In this document: positions 20,001 through 31,268 of the stretch, one piece after another | Numbering within the stretch: the first letter of the stretch is position 1 | How the letters are laid out: the number at the start of each line of letters is the position of its first letter | Origin: Polytrichum commune | Lineage: Eukaryota > Streptophyta > Polytrichopsida > Polytrichales > Polytrichaceae | Direction of reading: 5' to 3' | DNA: 64,000 nucleotides | NCBI GenBank assembly: GCA_950295325.1 | Contig: OX485804.1 | Span: forward strand, 33,668,001 to 33,732,000 | Translations under genes and position numbers: made by a program | The notes under the pieces: model-generated | What the model was told of the DNA's origin: nothing | The model's input: only the letters and a program-made list of their open reading frames with translations | The model's database searches: none

Positions 20001-23000
20001 CTGTTTTCAACCACATTGTACTGTGAGCAACCTTGAGAAAATTGTACTCAAAACCAATCATCTAGGGATTAATTTAAGTAGCTAGGCCTAAGTGACTTTA
20101 AAAATGTGTAGTATACTCAAATTATGTGCAATTTATTTATCTTTGTTTCTATCATGTCTAAGCCAATCATGCATATCACTAATCTAAATGGACTAAAAAA
20201 GAATAGGCTAAATCAGCCAAAGGGTCGGTTTGAGCACCCTCTACCTTACCATCATCTGCATTATAGAATTTTTGCTCGTCTGTAGCCACAGTTACTCGCA
20301 CTGAAACTGATCCTTTGTGCGTAAATTTTAGGGCATTCCCAACTGTAAGCAGCATCAAACCAAGTATTTGTAAGAACAGTGTTCAACAAGGAAACATCTG
20401 ACATCATGACATGTGATAAACTGCATTTAAACATGTAAAACACCCATAATATGTACCTGATAATAGACAAACGTATGATAGTCATCCTCTACAATACTAC
20501 AAAAAACTGATGTATTGGAGCTATCCCTTAATTCAACAGGAGTTTTGGTTGGGAGTTGGTTGTTTTTCATACAACACCTTCCATGTTTGGAAAGTTTTTG
20601 GGGCATGCTTGAAGGTAGGGTGGAGGTTTGAACTAAGAACACTCTTCGTTGAGGACCAAACTCATTTTGGCAACCCAAGAGATGCCAGAATGAGTTTGGT
20701 TCTCTATGAACCAAAACAGGTTACTATTCATTCAAATTCAAACATTATCTCTGAGAATGCACCTAAAATGAAGGAAACAACTTATACTGTACGCAACAAC
20801 AACAAATGGAAAATCATAGAGCACCAACTCCCTTCGAAAAGTCCCATTGAGGTTAAGGAAAACTCAAATACTACAAAAATCTGATATATCTCATCCACAA
20901 GCTGACAAATAAAATAATCAAAATAAGTGTAACAAGAGAGGGTGCACTGACCTAGGTTCAACAAGCACTGTTGGAGCTTTCCCACATCACCCACAAGTGA
21001 CTGGGGCACTCCTGTGTCCACCTCCCAGAGAAGTTGTAGACCATGTGCTTGTGCACGTGCTTGCATCATACGGAAGGTGCTGGAAACCATTTTGCGAATA
21101 TTGAATGGCACTTTCTCAACCTCAAGACGGCCAGCCTCAATCTTTGCAAGGTCCAGAACACTATTGATAATATGCAGGAGAAGATCTGCACACTCCTTCA
21201 CTGAAAAAAGGCTCTCCTTCTGATCTGAAGTGAGTTCAGATTCCAAAAGTAACGCAGTCAACCCCAAAATTCCATGAATCGGCGTCCTACAGACATAGTC
21301 AACTTTCCAGTTATGCTCATAGAATCAGGTCCAATGCAAGAAACCAACCACTCAATACATTAGCTTCCCAATTGTCACTTCTTCCTATTCCACTCTCATA
21401 TGTGAGTGAACTGGAATTATTACCTTTGCTTTGCAAACTCCATCTCCCTATATTTAACTTCACAATTTCTTCCTAATGGCACGCACATGACTTAGGCCAT
21501 TTCAACTAGCAATCTAGCAAAGGAACTCTGGAAGATTATAAATGGAGCATTCTGCCTAGAATTCTGCACCATTCAACATTACCAGGTCCAATCCATGATT
21601 TGTATACATAAGTGCAATTCCAGTGTGGATGTTATTACCATATTACCAAAACCAAACCCCAAGTTCCCTTATATGGAAACATGAAGGACACAAAGTCCTG
21701 AAATGAATACTAACAGGACAATGTAGATGCAATAAGAATGAATTTGAATTGGAGGCAGTAATTACAAGTTGGTAATAGAATAATACTAATGATTAGAGAT
21801 AATGATGAGACACCACTGTGTAAAGACATGGTAGGGCACCTAATTTCGTGACTCATATTTGCAAGGAAATCCGACTTTGCATGGCTGGCCTGCTCAGCTC
21901 TCCTCTGAGAAATTTGAAGCTCCTCATTTGCTTTCCGAAGCTCTAATGTTCTCATATCCACCTTATACTCTAAGTCGACATTCATTTGATGTAATTTGCG
22001 GGTCAGTAGCTTTTTCTCCCTCACTGCTGCAGCAAGTGTGATGCCCACCACACCCATGACACAGCTGAAAAGTTCAATCTGGCACAGATAAAGGTCACCC
22101 GTCAGCACAAATTTGACAGACACGGCTAACATAGGAAGACATACATCAACGGACCAGCTTAGTTATGAAAGCTATACCTCCCACCATTCCAGAAAAAAAT
22201 ATGCCAAAATTGGATACAAAAACCTCAACTGTTTACCCATTACATTTTGCTTGCAAACGAGAAAGATAATACTTCCATCTTATTCTGACCAAGAGATTGT
22301 ACAATTAAATCAGTCGAAGCCATGACAAGCCATTTCAGTTGTGGCAGCCTGCTTAGACCTGAAGCTGGAAAGTACCACAAACGGCCAGAACATCTTAACT
22401 CTCGTCATAGATCATTATATAGAGTTGAGAAGGAAGGAAAACTTGGAGGAAGTGTGGAAGGAAACCCTAGCAGCACTCAACTTGTCTGCAGATGTACCCT
22501 AAAACTATCCCAAAGAGATTAGGGAGATTAAACCTTATGAGAATATTAAGGACTCTTGCACAATTTGCAATATCCAACTTCAGGCCCCCTTTACACACCA
22601 CAGAGGTTAAGAGCTCGAAGATTGAGAGCTCAAAGAAGGAGCTTCACATAAACGCAGAGCCACTTACGCTTGTTCACTCAACTTCACTTTGCCCTTGGGC
22701 TCGTAACTTGAGAAATTAAACATTTCACCGGGCTTACGAGCTTACTTGTTTAATGGATCCCATGTGAGAGAACTCTCAGTCAAAATCCTAAACTACCTCA
22801 CAAAGTTCACTTAAGAATGTCAAGATTTCAAGCCATCGATTTGTGGACCCCAAGCATTCTCTGACATGCCATGAGTTCTCCTCTGTTTAGTTCCAATCCC
22901 TCTTCATATCTCACTTTGAGCATGGCTGCTTTGCACTTGCTCAAACGATTAAGTGCTCAAGAATTGACTAAGCTCGGCATAGTGTGAGCTTTCAATAAAA

Positions 23001-24713
23001 GCTTGCCAAAACCAAGCACCAAAATCCCAAAAACTGCAAGCTCGAGCTTTACTGTTAAGGGAGCCTCATTCAGATTGCCCAATTTCTCATCTACTTGGAG
23101 AGCAGCAACACTCTTAAATTCCCTATCTTTATGTAAAAGTGAAGGTTGGGAGTTAGGTTAAGTAAGTTATGTGTGTCAAACCTGCATGTCATAGATTCTC
23201 CTTTGTCTAGTACCAACCCCCCCCCTTGAATATATCTCTCTCTATGCATGGTTTGCACTTGCTCACACGATCAAGAGCTAAAGGATTGGTGAAGCTCTCA
23301 ATAGATTAGGCTCTGGATGGAAGCTTGCCAAATCAATGAAGTATCGAACGCCCAAAAATCGCAAGCTCAAGCTCTACTGTCAAGGGGGCCTCATTCAAAT
23401 TGCCCAATATCCCAGGTACTTGAAGAGCAGAAGCAATCAATTTCTCGCTGTTCTTGACAGCGTAATGAGAGTTAGGAGTAAGGATATGTGAGTTGTGTGT
23501 GTCAAACCTGTAAGATGAACTGGGAGGCATACACATCAGGCTTTCCTGTCATGCTGTAAACCGCCCCAAGTTTGTGCACACTTCCCACGGCGGCGGAGTA
23601 CGCGATAACACTCACAGTGATTGCCCACCCCACTCGGTTGAACCGAAACGCAGTCCAAGTGATGAGTGGGAAGCACAGATAGGGCAGAGGCCGGAACGAA
23701 TCAAAATTTAGGAAGAAAACCACAACCATGAGCCCCATGGTAACCAGGATGACGAGCACACATTCGAAAATCTTGGCAGGTTTCCGAAAACTCGGTTGAC
23801 ACTGCCATGCCATGGAGTGGATGAGCAGGGGAGTGACAGTGATCATGGCAGCCAAAACCCCAAGCCACCATGTGCTCCAGTATCTAAGGAAACTGGTCCA
23901 TTGCACCAACGGAGTGATGGTGATGCACAGGGAGATTGTGGTGCAGTAGAAGAGGGAGATGAAGAAAATGATCACCAAATACCACACCGAGTCTGCCACT
24001 GAATCAATCGTAGGCAGAGCCTTAACTCCATTCGCACACAAACACTTGCGTAGGAAGTACGCTCCAGTGTGGCTCTGCACTACAGCAATGATAGCCGCAA
24101 GAAACAACACCGTGGTGTTCAAGCTTGTGAATCCAAATGAGCCTCTCCACACCATGTACATCCGCACCAAATACAATCCCGCCAGGTTACCCGGTGCAAT
24201 GGCAGTCTTCCAAACCGCGGCAAGTGCAAGGGCCACCGCATCGGGTAAGTAGAGCGGTAAGATCGCCGACATGTCCGCTCTCGATTGAAGCTCACTCACT
24301 GAGCTTTCCCACGTCACTATCCCACTGATAAGTAGAAACAGCAGAGTGAGGATATTACGTTTCAGACATAAGCAGATGTTGAACACATCCCGTGGCCTCT
24401 CCCTCCATGTCTGCACGAACAACTCGCCTCCGAGGTCACGAAGGCACCTTGTTGTCTGGGAGACTACGGCTGCTTGCGTTTCGTGCCATGAGCGGGATGA
24501 TACACGTGAAGGCTCCCTTCGTAATGATGATAAAACTTCAGCAGGTTCGCGAGGCGATGGCATAGCCATCATCGCAGGGGGATCATCCACACCACCCCTG
24601 CCCCCGAGATCCTTCTTCGATGCGAACACAAATCGCTCCAAGCTCTTCCTCAACGACCCTTCCTTCCCCAGCTTCTCCTCCTCTTCATCAGTTGTCCTTT
24701 GCGATTCCAACAT
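17008..24713 (-). CDS. Hybrid histidine kinase with MASE1 membrane sensor domain
   Basis: A membrane sensor kinase that should autophosphorylate and pass phosphate through its own receiver domain to an HPt protein. Exons: 24713-23508, 22078-21840, 21286-20952, 20342-20250, 20000-19775, 19612-19473, 19105-18237, 17247-17008, all GT-AG, 1115 residues. Residues 1-117: charged cytosolic head. About 118-425: multi-pass MASE1 domain ([47 protein letters not shown]). About 426-475: coiled coil. HisKA with SHEIRTPIHG, phospho-His 479. HATPase: [10 protein letters not shown] (Asn 596), DTGIGI (660-665), GGTGLGL (689-695). A long Ser-rich linker follows. The single receiver domain has EDN (988-990), phospho-Asp 1034 in LMDVQMP and Lys 1089 in GKPF. 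All catalytic residues are present. No CHASE or PAS domain, so it is neither a cytokinin nor an ethylene receptor. The ligand is unknown. Confidence 0.92.
17303..18190. repeat. Tandem ~281-291 bp repeats in kinase intron 7
   Basis: GAGTTGGAATCCACTACACA occurs at 17332 and 17613 (281 bp apart). TTGCATCATTACTCCCAAAGTC-like text at about 17660 recurs near 17951 (about 291 bp). GATCTAGCCAAAG then TGAACCAAACCAAGAGGACTGAA occurs at 17868 and 18151 (283 bp). Together these give three to four diverged head-to-tail copies filling most of the intron between the two receiver-domain exons. Confidence 0.88.
20490..20885. mobile_element. Fold-back element with coding-like arms in kinase intron 3
   Basis: The arms pair as an imperfect inverted repeat: 20495-20560 against 20825-20880 (CAACTCCCAACCAAAAC on one side, CAACTCCCTTCGAAAAG on the other). 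An inner pair ACCAAACTCATTTTGGC (about 20658) and GCCAGAATGAGTTTGGT (about 20689) sits near the centre. Read outward from the centre in the same frame, both arms translate to related peptides ([17 protein letters not shown] and [17 protein letters not shown]) with conservative changes. This suggests an inverted pair of exon fragments captured from a protein-coding family. Confidence 0.6.
22865..23507. repeat. Tandem ~322 bp duplication in kinase intron 1 including the splice donor
   Basis: Two copies, about 22865-23184 and 23185-23507. Shared landmarks: TTGCACTTGCTCA (22931 and 23253), AGCTTGCCAAA, CAAGCTC(G)AGCT(T)TACTGT, GGGCCTCATTCA-like text, and TGTGTGTCAAACCTG at the right end. The last landmark is the exon 1 donor (CAG/GTTTGACACACA on the minus strand), so copy 1 carries a second donor-like site at about 23182. 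A related diverged copy lies near 33540-33660. Confidence 0.85.
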
Positions 24714-24768
24714 GTTATGTTAAGTTATGTTTCGTCCAACTAACCAAACCAAATAGGTCTGTCTTCTG

Positions 24769-24906
24769 TCACCTCCTCCACCACCTTCTTCTTCTCAACA
24801 AGCTCCCGATGATGACGATATCATCCACTCCCGTAACGAACCTCTCCAAATTACTCTTCTTCCTCAATGACCCTCCCTTGGCCGATTTCTCCTCATCGTC
24901 CAACAT
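24769..24906 (-). CDS. Upstream ORF, duplicated copy of the kinase N-terminus (45 aa)
   Basis: An ATG at 24906 opens a 45-codon frame ending in TGA at 24769-24771. Its start matches the kinase start 193 bp downstream: MLDDEEKSAKGGSLRKKSNL here against the acidic MLESQ...[20 protein letters not shown] of the kinase, and both continue ERFV. It is not in frame to fuse with the kinase. It may be a translated upstream ORF, an alternative first exon, or a decayed tandem duplicate of the first exon. The frame beyond the similarity ends in an Arg/Trp-rich tail that looks non-functional. Whether it is transcribed is unknown. Confidence 0.45.
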   Translation of the reverse strand: MLDDEEKSAKGGSLRKKSNLERFVTGVDDIVIIGSLLRRRRWWRR

Positions 24907-25545
24907 GTTATCTCATATCACCTCCAGCAGCAGCTGCTGCTGGCTATGCTTATAAAACCTTCCGATGATGATGTCCACTACGGCCATCGTCTTCAACCTT
25001 CCACCGTGAGGCTCGGAACCCACCAACAGCGCCCACAAACCTCCTTGTAAGCGCACCATAGCCCTACCTGCTTCCTGGCCAGATCGGATTTGTTCAACCT
25101 CCACATAACGCAACAAGTCCTCTCTACTACCCTGCATCCAAACCTCAGATCCCTGTACAGCACACCCGCCTGCAAATCATCGATCACCCGATTATCCTCT
25201 TCCTCAACCTCTATCTCACATACTTAACCACCACCTTCAAGCCTCAAACCCTTGCCAAACTTCGTTTCGATCCTTGACACACACAACCTCGTTTCGATCA
25301 TGTAAATACACACACAACCTTCCCAGCTGTGATCCACAAACCTCCAAACAAGCTTCAAGGCCCTTGGCAAGGTTCTCTCCCCTCCAAGTTAAGTCGCTCG
25401 CTTCCACTTGATGACTGAGCTGTTGCGGCCCTCAGCTGACGATCAAGTGGGACGGCGACCCCGGCATCATCAGCTCAGGCATCGCCGATATTGAAGAGCG
25501 TGCATGCTGCGATGATTCAGCCCCTACTGTTGGAGTGCACTCAGC
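24907..25545. other. Kinase 5' flank, no other gene seen
   Basis: CT-rich on the plus strand and therefore GA-rich on the kinase strand. It probably contains the kinase 5' UTR and core promoter. Short open frames here have no recognisable similarity. Confidence 0.4.
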
Positions 25546-25690
25546 GATGGCGATGGCGATGGCGAGGGGGATGGGGGATGGGGGATGGGGGATGGGGTAT
25601 AGGATGGCACGGCATGGAACGGGACGGCACGGCATGGGATGGTGGGATGGGATGGCATGATATGGGATGATGGAATGGGATGGATAATGT
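25546..25690. repeat. GGGATG/GATGGC minisatellite with G-quadruplex core
   Basis: Runs of GATGGC, then four successive GGGGGAT units (25566-25597), then looser GGGATGGGAT and GGCACGGCATGG units. The core has five G-tracts of 4-5 G separated by AT, a textbook intramolecular G-quadruplex pattern on the plus strand. It lies about 650-850 bp upstream of the kinase ORFs. Confidence 0.85.
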
Positions 25691-28600
25691 CATGGATGAG
25701 GCCCAAGAGACATGGCATTATCATAAATAAGGACCTACCGAAGGCCGGAGCCTAAGCAAGGAGGCCTTATTTCCATAAGGCATGTCTTGAGGGCCTCACT
25801 ACACATTAAAAGACTTGGTCCTAATTTTTGGATGCTTCCACATGTTTAGGTGGCATCAACATAGCTTTCACACGCCTTTGAAGTGCCGGTTTCATAGAGC
25901 AAGAATTGTGGGAAATCAATGTCATCCGGGAAATCTAGAGGGAGGTTACACAACATGAGGTGTCATGTAATGACAAACCAAAAGTTAGGGCTAGGTCTTT
26001 ATGGCATGGAGAGTGGGATGGTGCAATGGGATGGGGGTGGGGGGATGGACTCTTCTAGTGAGAGGTTTTAAATGACCCATGAAGTGGGCAAGGGAGGGCG
26101 CAACGACGAAAGGAGAGTTTTGCGTTGTCGACTTCTCCCACATAGTGGTTGGCCTCCACCTAGGCTTCACCTCTAGCATGTCATCTCTCTGTGTGTGCAT
26201 TGTAACGGTTCCCCCATTTGATCGGCCATGAGCCACCCCTACATTCATGTTTAAGTGGTTGTTTCCATTGCCAAGGGCCCCCGTCATTCTTACTTACTTA
26301 ATACCCAATGTGAAGAAGGTATATGGTATAGTCTAGTATTTGGGAAATATGTTAATTAGATGTACCCCTCGGTCAAGAATTTCTCAAAACAAACCCACAA
26401 AAACTATGACAGCTCACGAACAAGGAAAATAACAACAAAAGAGCCTCGTAAAGCCTCCCCCATGTTGGTTTCCAAAGTCATCCCCTTTGTTATCTAATTG
26501 CCCCGATGAGAGAGCCCAGGAGTGAAAGGGCTCAGAGAGAGAGAGAGAGAGAGAGAGAGGATTTTTCAAAACTCTCACAAAATTTGAACTTCCTCTTCTC
26601 AGAGGCCAAATCCTTCAACTTCTTCTTCATTGCAATACAAGGGTGGGTGGGTGGGAATTTCCACAAGCCTCTTTCTATGTCCTTTGCATCTTCCTATTTG
26701 ATAACACAATAACATTTTGCATAATAGAGTCATTTGCAATTATGTCTAATTGGATGTGTTGTATGACATAAACATTTTGTGTCAAAATCTAGTTTACTTT
26801 GCAAGAATATGTACCTTATTATGAGTTTTTGCTATCATATGGTATCCAACAACAAATGTTTGATTATGACTGTCCCAAGCCTTGGAATTTAATCACCTAC
26901 CTTCTTGCTTCACTTCAAAGTACATACACTTAATCCACCACGTGCATGGGGTACTTACAAAGGAAATGTTCCTAGTAACTTCAACCAATAGATATGCATA
27001 AAATGTCATAATCACAATACACCATTATACATGGGTTCGTATATGATCATTTCATACCAATTGATTTTTCTTGTACCAATTTGAGGTCTTTGACGCTAAC
27101 TATGCACCTCTCAAATGGACCTCACTATAAAACTCATGATTGGACTATATTTGAATATCGGTCTCTCAAACATGGAGGAGTGAGTTCTTGAGTAAAATTA
27201 CAAATAATAAATTAGTATCACTTCCTTCTTCTTCTTTTCATACCTTGAACCCAGACCCTAATGTGAACTCCCTAGGTCCAATTACGTGGCTCTTGCCCAA
27301 TAGAATCACTCGGTTTTGAATTTTTTTCATTTTTGTCTTGGACACTAGGAGTGAACCCACTTTGACCTTTCACAACAAATTCGAAGGGCTTGGAATAACT
27401 TAGGATTTGTGTTGGGGTAGTTTCATTTGACCCGCGCCCCCCCCCCCCCCACTCTTCCATATTAATCAATGAACATTAGAAGGACATGCTCGATAGATTT
27501 TGCCACTTGCCATTGAAATCACATCAACATCTTGGGAGTATGCATTGACTACCTTCCCAATTTGTTGTCATTGAATAATACCATGTTAGTTTTGTCTCAA
27601 TCGGGCTTCATATTTGTACATTATGAGTTCGGCCCCACCGATCTTATTGGCAAGGTAACTAGGATTTGGTGACACCTCGACTTACATAGGTTTGTGGACA
27701 ATCCATCTCGATCGGATCTACTTGTACCAATATGGGGTCGTTCATGGGTGGCTTAAAACCCAAGGCCTTAGCCTATGTCCTATGGAAACTTCGAGGTTAA
27801 GTTGCCTAGGGTTGGAATAGCATTTGGATAGGTGACCTTCCTAGTACTCAATTTTGTGTGCACCCTACCACCTGTGATCTACCTCATCGTAGTGAAGGGT
27901 ATCCGAATGAACTAAATATTTTCAACCGATGGTGTGGAAACCTAGGGGCTTGCCCTTGGGAAAGATAGGTGCCAACTGGCTTGTACGTGCCCATTGAAGG
28001 CGTTCATCTTTGAAAGTTGGCAGTAGTCATCAGGGGGCCTCTAATTGTCATAATGCTCGTTTTGGGACTACATGTAGATCTAGACCAACTAAAAAATGAA
28101 GCAATACCTTAATTTCACGTTGTTGGCATCATATTTGTCTTTCTTTGATTGGGATCTTTGATGCTAGCTTTGCAGTTGATTGAACCGTGTGTAATAATTC
28201 GCGTGGACTAATATAGTTGACAACATTTTCACCGTAGGTTAGATTGGTGGGGACCGCACCAATCTTATCAAGGTAATGTTTTCTAGTATCAAACACTTCC
28301 CTTGATACGCTTGCGGTTTACCCATGATGTTTCGAATGGAAGCGATCCACATGGGGATGGTTAACAAGGATGCCAATGAAATCATTTTTGCTCGTTAGCT
28401 AATGTATGTAACTACTCAATGTGAGAAAGAAAGAAAAAAATGGCTCAAAAAGTCATCACGAGCTTGTTCTTCTTTTATGACCAATGTTCTCAAAACCCAT
28501 GGGCACCCAATAAACATTTTTTTTAAAATGTTGAAAATGCAAGGGGATGTCGACGTTCTTGGAATTGATTTGGTTCTCATATTCAAATATCATTCTTGAA

Positions 28601-30083
28601 AACGAAACAAACGTTGTAACTCAAAGAGCAATGCCAAAAGGGAGGCCACAACCCGTTGTCCTTCCAACCAATCTCGTCTAAGGTGAGATCATAGTCATGC
28701 CAGCTAAAAACATAAAAACTGACGTTGTTCAACTAATATACATAGCAAAATCATCATATTATGAACCGACATGATCTATAGTTCATGCAGATCTAGTCGG
28801 GGTAGAATAACCGCCAACATGGGGTAGGGATTATGCTAGACTATTTTTATCTTGATAAGATAGGTGGGGGGCCCAACTCAAAGAGTGACATGTTTGGACC
28901 TTGCATTTCTTACCACCATGTTTACTCCATTGGCTACCTACATGTGACCTACCTAGACGTTGGAGTTTGTAACCTCCACTATCCTTCGATACCATAGACC
29001 ATGCTTTTAATATTGGGTGTCCAGGTGGAGTGCATTGACATTGGAGCGAATCTCTAAAACTATCACCATGCTATCACCCAATGCATTTTTACTGCTAGCC
29101 TTGCAGCTATATAATGCATTTGTAGTATTTGTGAGTGTGTCCTTCTCGTGGATGATTTCACCATCATGTGGTATGATGGGTATCGAATATTTTAACAATC
29201 CTCCTATCATCATACTCACCAATATAATGTGGATAAAATACTTGAAGATGCAAAGCAATTGGTGGGGGACGTGTAGGACTCACATCTCCCAAGAAAAACC
29301 AACCCACACTAAGCCCAAGGAGAGTCTATGCCACTAGTTTTAATTTCAAGGTCATCTATTGCACGTTCGCATTGATTTTGTGGTCGGCTTCGGTACTCCA
29401 ATCACTTTAATCACATTTGGCCTCGACATCCGTTGACGTAATGAAAGTTACATAGATATGTGCAACTAGGTCACCTTCTCGAATGGGGTGCCTCTTTTTA
29501 CCCATGTGAATGGCCTTGGGTCAAATCAAACCACACAAAACCTTACAACTTTCTTTACTCATCGTGAGTAGCCACAATCACCAAATAAACGATGTTTCTT
29601 TGCTACGGTAATAAATATTCAAAATAGTGTGGAATGTTGATGCATTTGCGTGAGGCGACCTAATTGCACGTATCAATGTAGGTACTTGTTACAATGTACG
29701 AATTTACACGCTCAAGCTTATAATAGGTAGCTAAGTATTACTTCATTCTCTTGTCATATGTGTTTGGAATGTATTCCACATGACAAGCGAAAATGGAACC
29801 TCATATCACCAAGAACTTGAGACATATCTTTATCTTTATCTTCACGAATAGCGATTCTAAGTAGACATTCCGTGACTCCTTTCACTTCCATACAATTTGT
29901 TTATATACCAATACAATAAACTCTCCAGCCATCTTAAGTTCTACCTCGGTTGACATGTGTTATTCAGACACCTACTTTTGGATACAAAATGGTTCAATAT
30001 TCTTCTAATTCAAATACTTCTAGTGTTATTTTTACGATGGCTTGTTGGTTGGGATATCCAGATAGTCAATGCTTGCCACTCAC
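25691..30083. other. Gene-free repetitive DNA
   Basis: No exon with recognisable homology on either strand. Seen here: a (GA)n microsatellite at 26533-26559, a 14-base C run at 27437-27450, and old dispersed duplications (for example CCCACCGATCTTATTGGCAA near 27630 against a related block near 28255). Confidence 0.45.
26533..26559. repeat. (GA)n microsatellite
   Basis: About thirteen AG dinucleotides in a row. Confidence 0.9.
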
Positions 30084-30086
30084 TCA

Positions 30087-31265
30087 TGGGTTGTTTATAT
30101 CATGGACCATGAAGTCGTCCCTTGCTCCTCTAATATATGTGATTGGCCGTTGAACTTGTCCCGTGACCACTTTAGTTTACACCAAGAAGATATATATATA
30201 TATATATAAGTGATCACGGAAATTGAGAACCCCAAAAGACTTGTTTTTAGGTCTACATAATCCGGGGTCAGGTCCAACAGGATTTGCAGTGGGAGAGGCA
30301 AAAGAGGGTCTCTCGCTGCAAATGTCAAAGGACCATGGTAGAGAAATGATGTTTTAATAGGTTTTCTTTTGTTGATGCCGCCAAATGTTTTCATATTTAC
30401 GAGGAAAGCAGGGAAGAAGAAGAGGAGGAGGAGATTAAGGGCCACTTGACACACGAGCCAAGAGCTGTGACCTTGTAATGGTGAGGACCCTTGACTCCCA
30501 TCCAAAGGCCGTACCATGGGTGTTGGGAAAGCCATTTTATGTAGTCTTGGGCCCTCAAGCATAGTGTGAAGTGAGAATGAACCATGTTGCGCGACCATTG
30601 CATATTTTGTTGGCGGAAAAAGAGGGGAGGATTTGGTTTAAAATAATATGTCTCCAATTTTATCAATTTAAGATAATTACTTGGTGGTGTTTGTCTCTCT
30701 TGGAATTGGTCTTAGAATTTGTTATGGAATATGCCATTCAGTCTGTCCTGAAATATGTCTTGGTGGAAAAAATATTAAAAAAATCATGGTCTCCCGGAAT
30801 TTGCGTCAAGCCCACCTCTTGGAGGTAGGTCTGACGCAAATTCCGGTAGACCATGCACCCTTATCCACAACCAGCCATGTAGGACTCCATGTAGACTTTT
30901 CATCCACGAACTTTTCTTTGGGCCTTTAGGCCTTCACCTCCTAGTGTGAAGTGAACTTGGACGGTCTCCGCCTTTTCGACCAATGAGAGCTCTTACATTG
31001 CCATGGTCAAGGGCCTTCAACCTTGTGTGTGAAGTGGCCCTAAACATGAAGAAAGTTCCCAAAACTGTTATTTTTAAACATATCTTGGAAAAATCCGCAC
31101 GTCCACTTTTTGGTGCATGGTCACTTTCTCTTGGTCTACATTCAGTGTACACCTAGTCACTTTTTAGACAAAGATGCTCTTTAGAAACATGACCAAGGAA
31201 GTGTGAGCATGGGAAAATGCCTTCTCACACGATACAACTTCCTGGTCCATGATGTAAACAACCCC
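30087..31265. mobile_element. PIF/Harbinger-like MITE (GGGGTTGTTTACA family) split by a nested insertion
   Basis: The left end (30087, TGGGTTGTTTATATCATGG) is the inverted match of the right end (ending 31265; reverse complement GGGGTTGTTTACATCATGG), extending about 32 bp with few mismatches. TCA flanks both sides (30084-30086 and 31266-31268), a 3-bp target duplication. Without the nested 602-bp element it would be about 575 bp. It shares TIR and subterminal text with the elements at 32148 and 34078. Confidence 0.8.
30439..31040. mobile_element. Nested MITE (GGGCCACTTCACAC family), TSD TAA
   Basis: Starts GGGCCACTTGACACACGAG and ends with the inverse GTGTGTGAAGTGGCCC, flanked by TAA at 30436-30438 and 31041-31043. 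It lies wholly inside the element at 30087-31265. Its centre holds a near-perfect hairpin, with GGAATTTGCGTCA near 30797 pairing with TGACGCAAATTCC near 30832. It is a diverged, slightly longer relative of the copies at 40023, 54408 and 62932. Confidence 0.85.
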
Positions 31266-31268
31266 TCA

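Noticed and set aside
23796-24723. Several plus-strand open frames of 60-125 codons
   Set aside because: All are antisense to the conserved MASE1 exon of the kinase.
30095-30598. 167-codon minus-strand open frame
   Set aside because: It spans the junction of the outer and nested MITEs and contains a TA microsatellite; not a gene.
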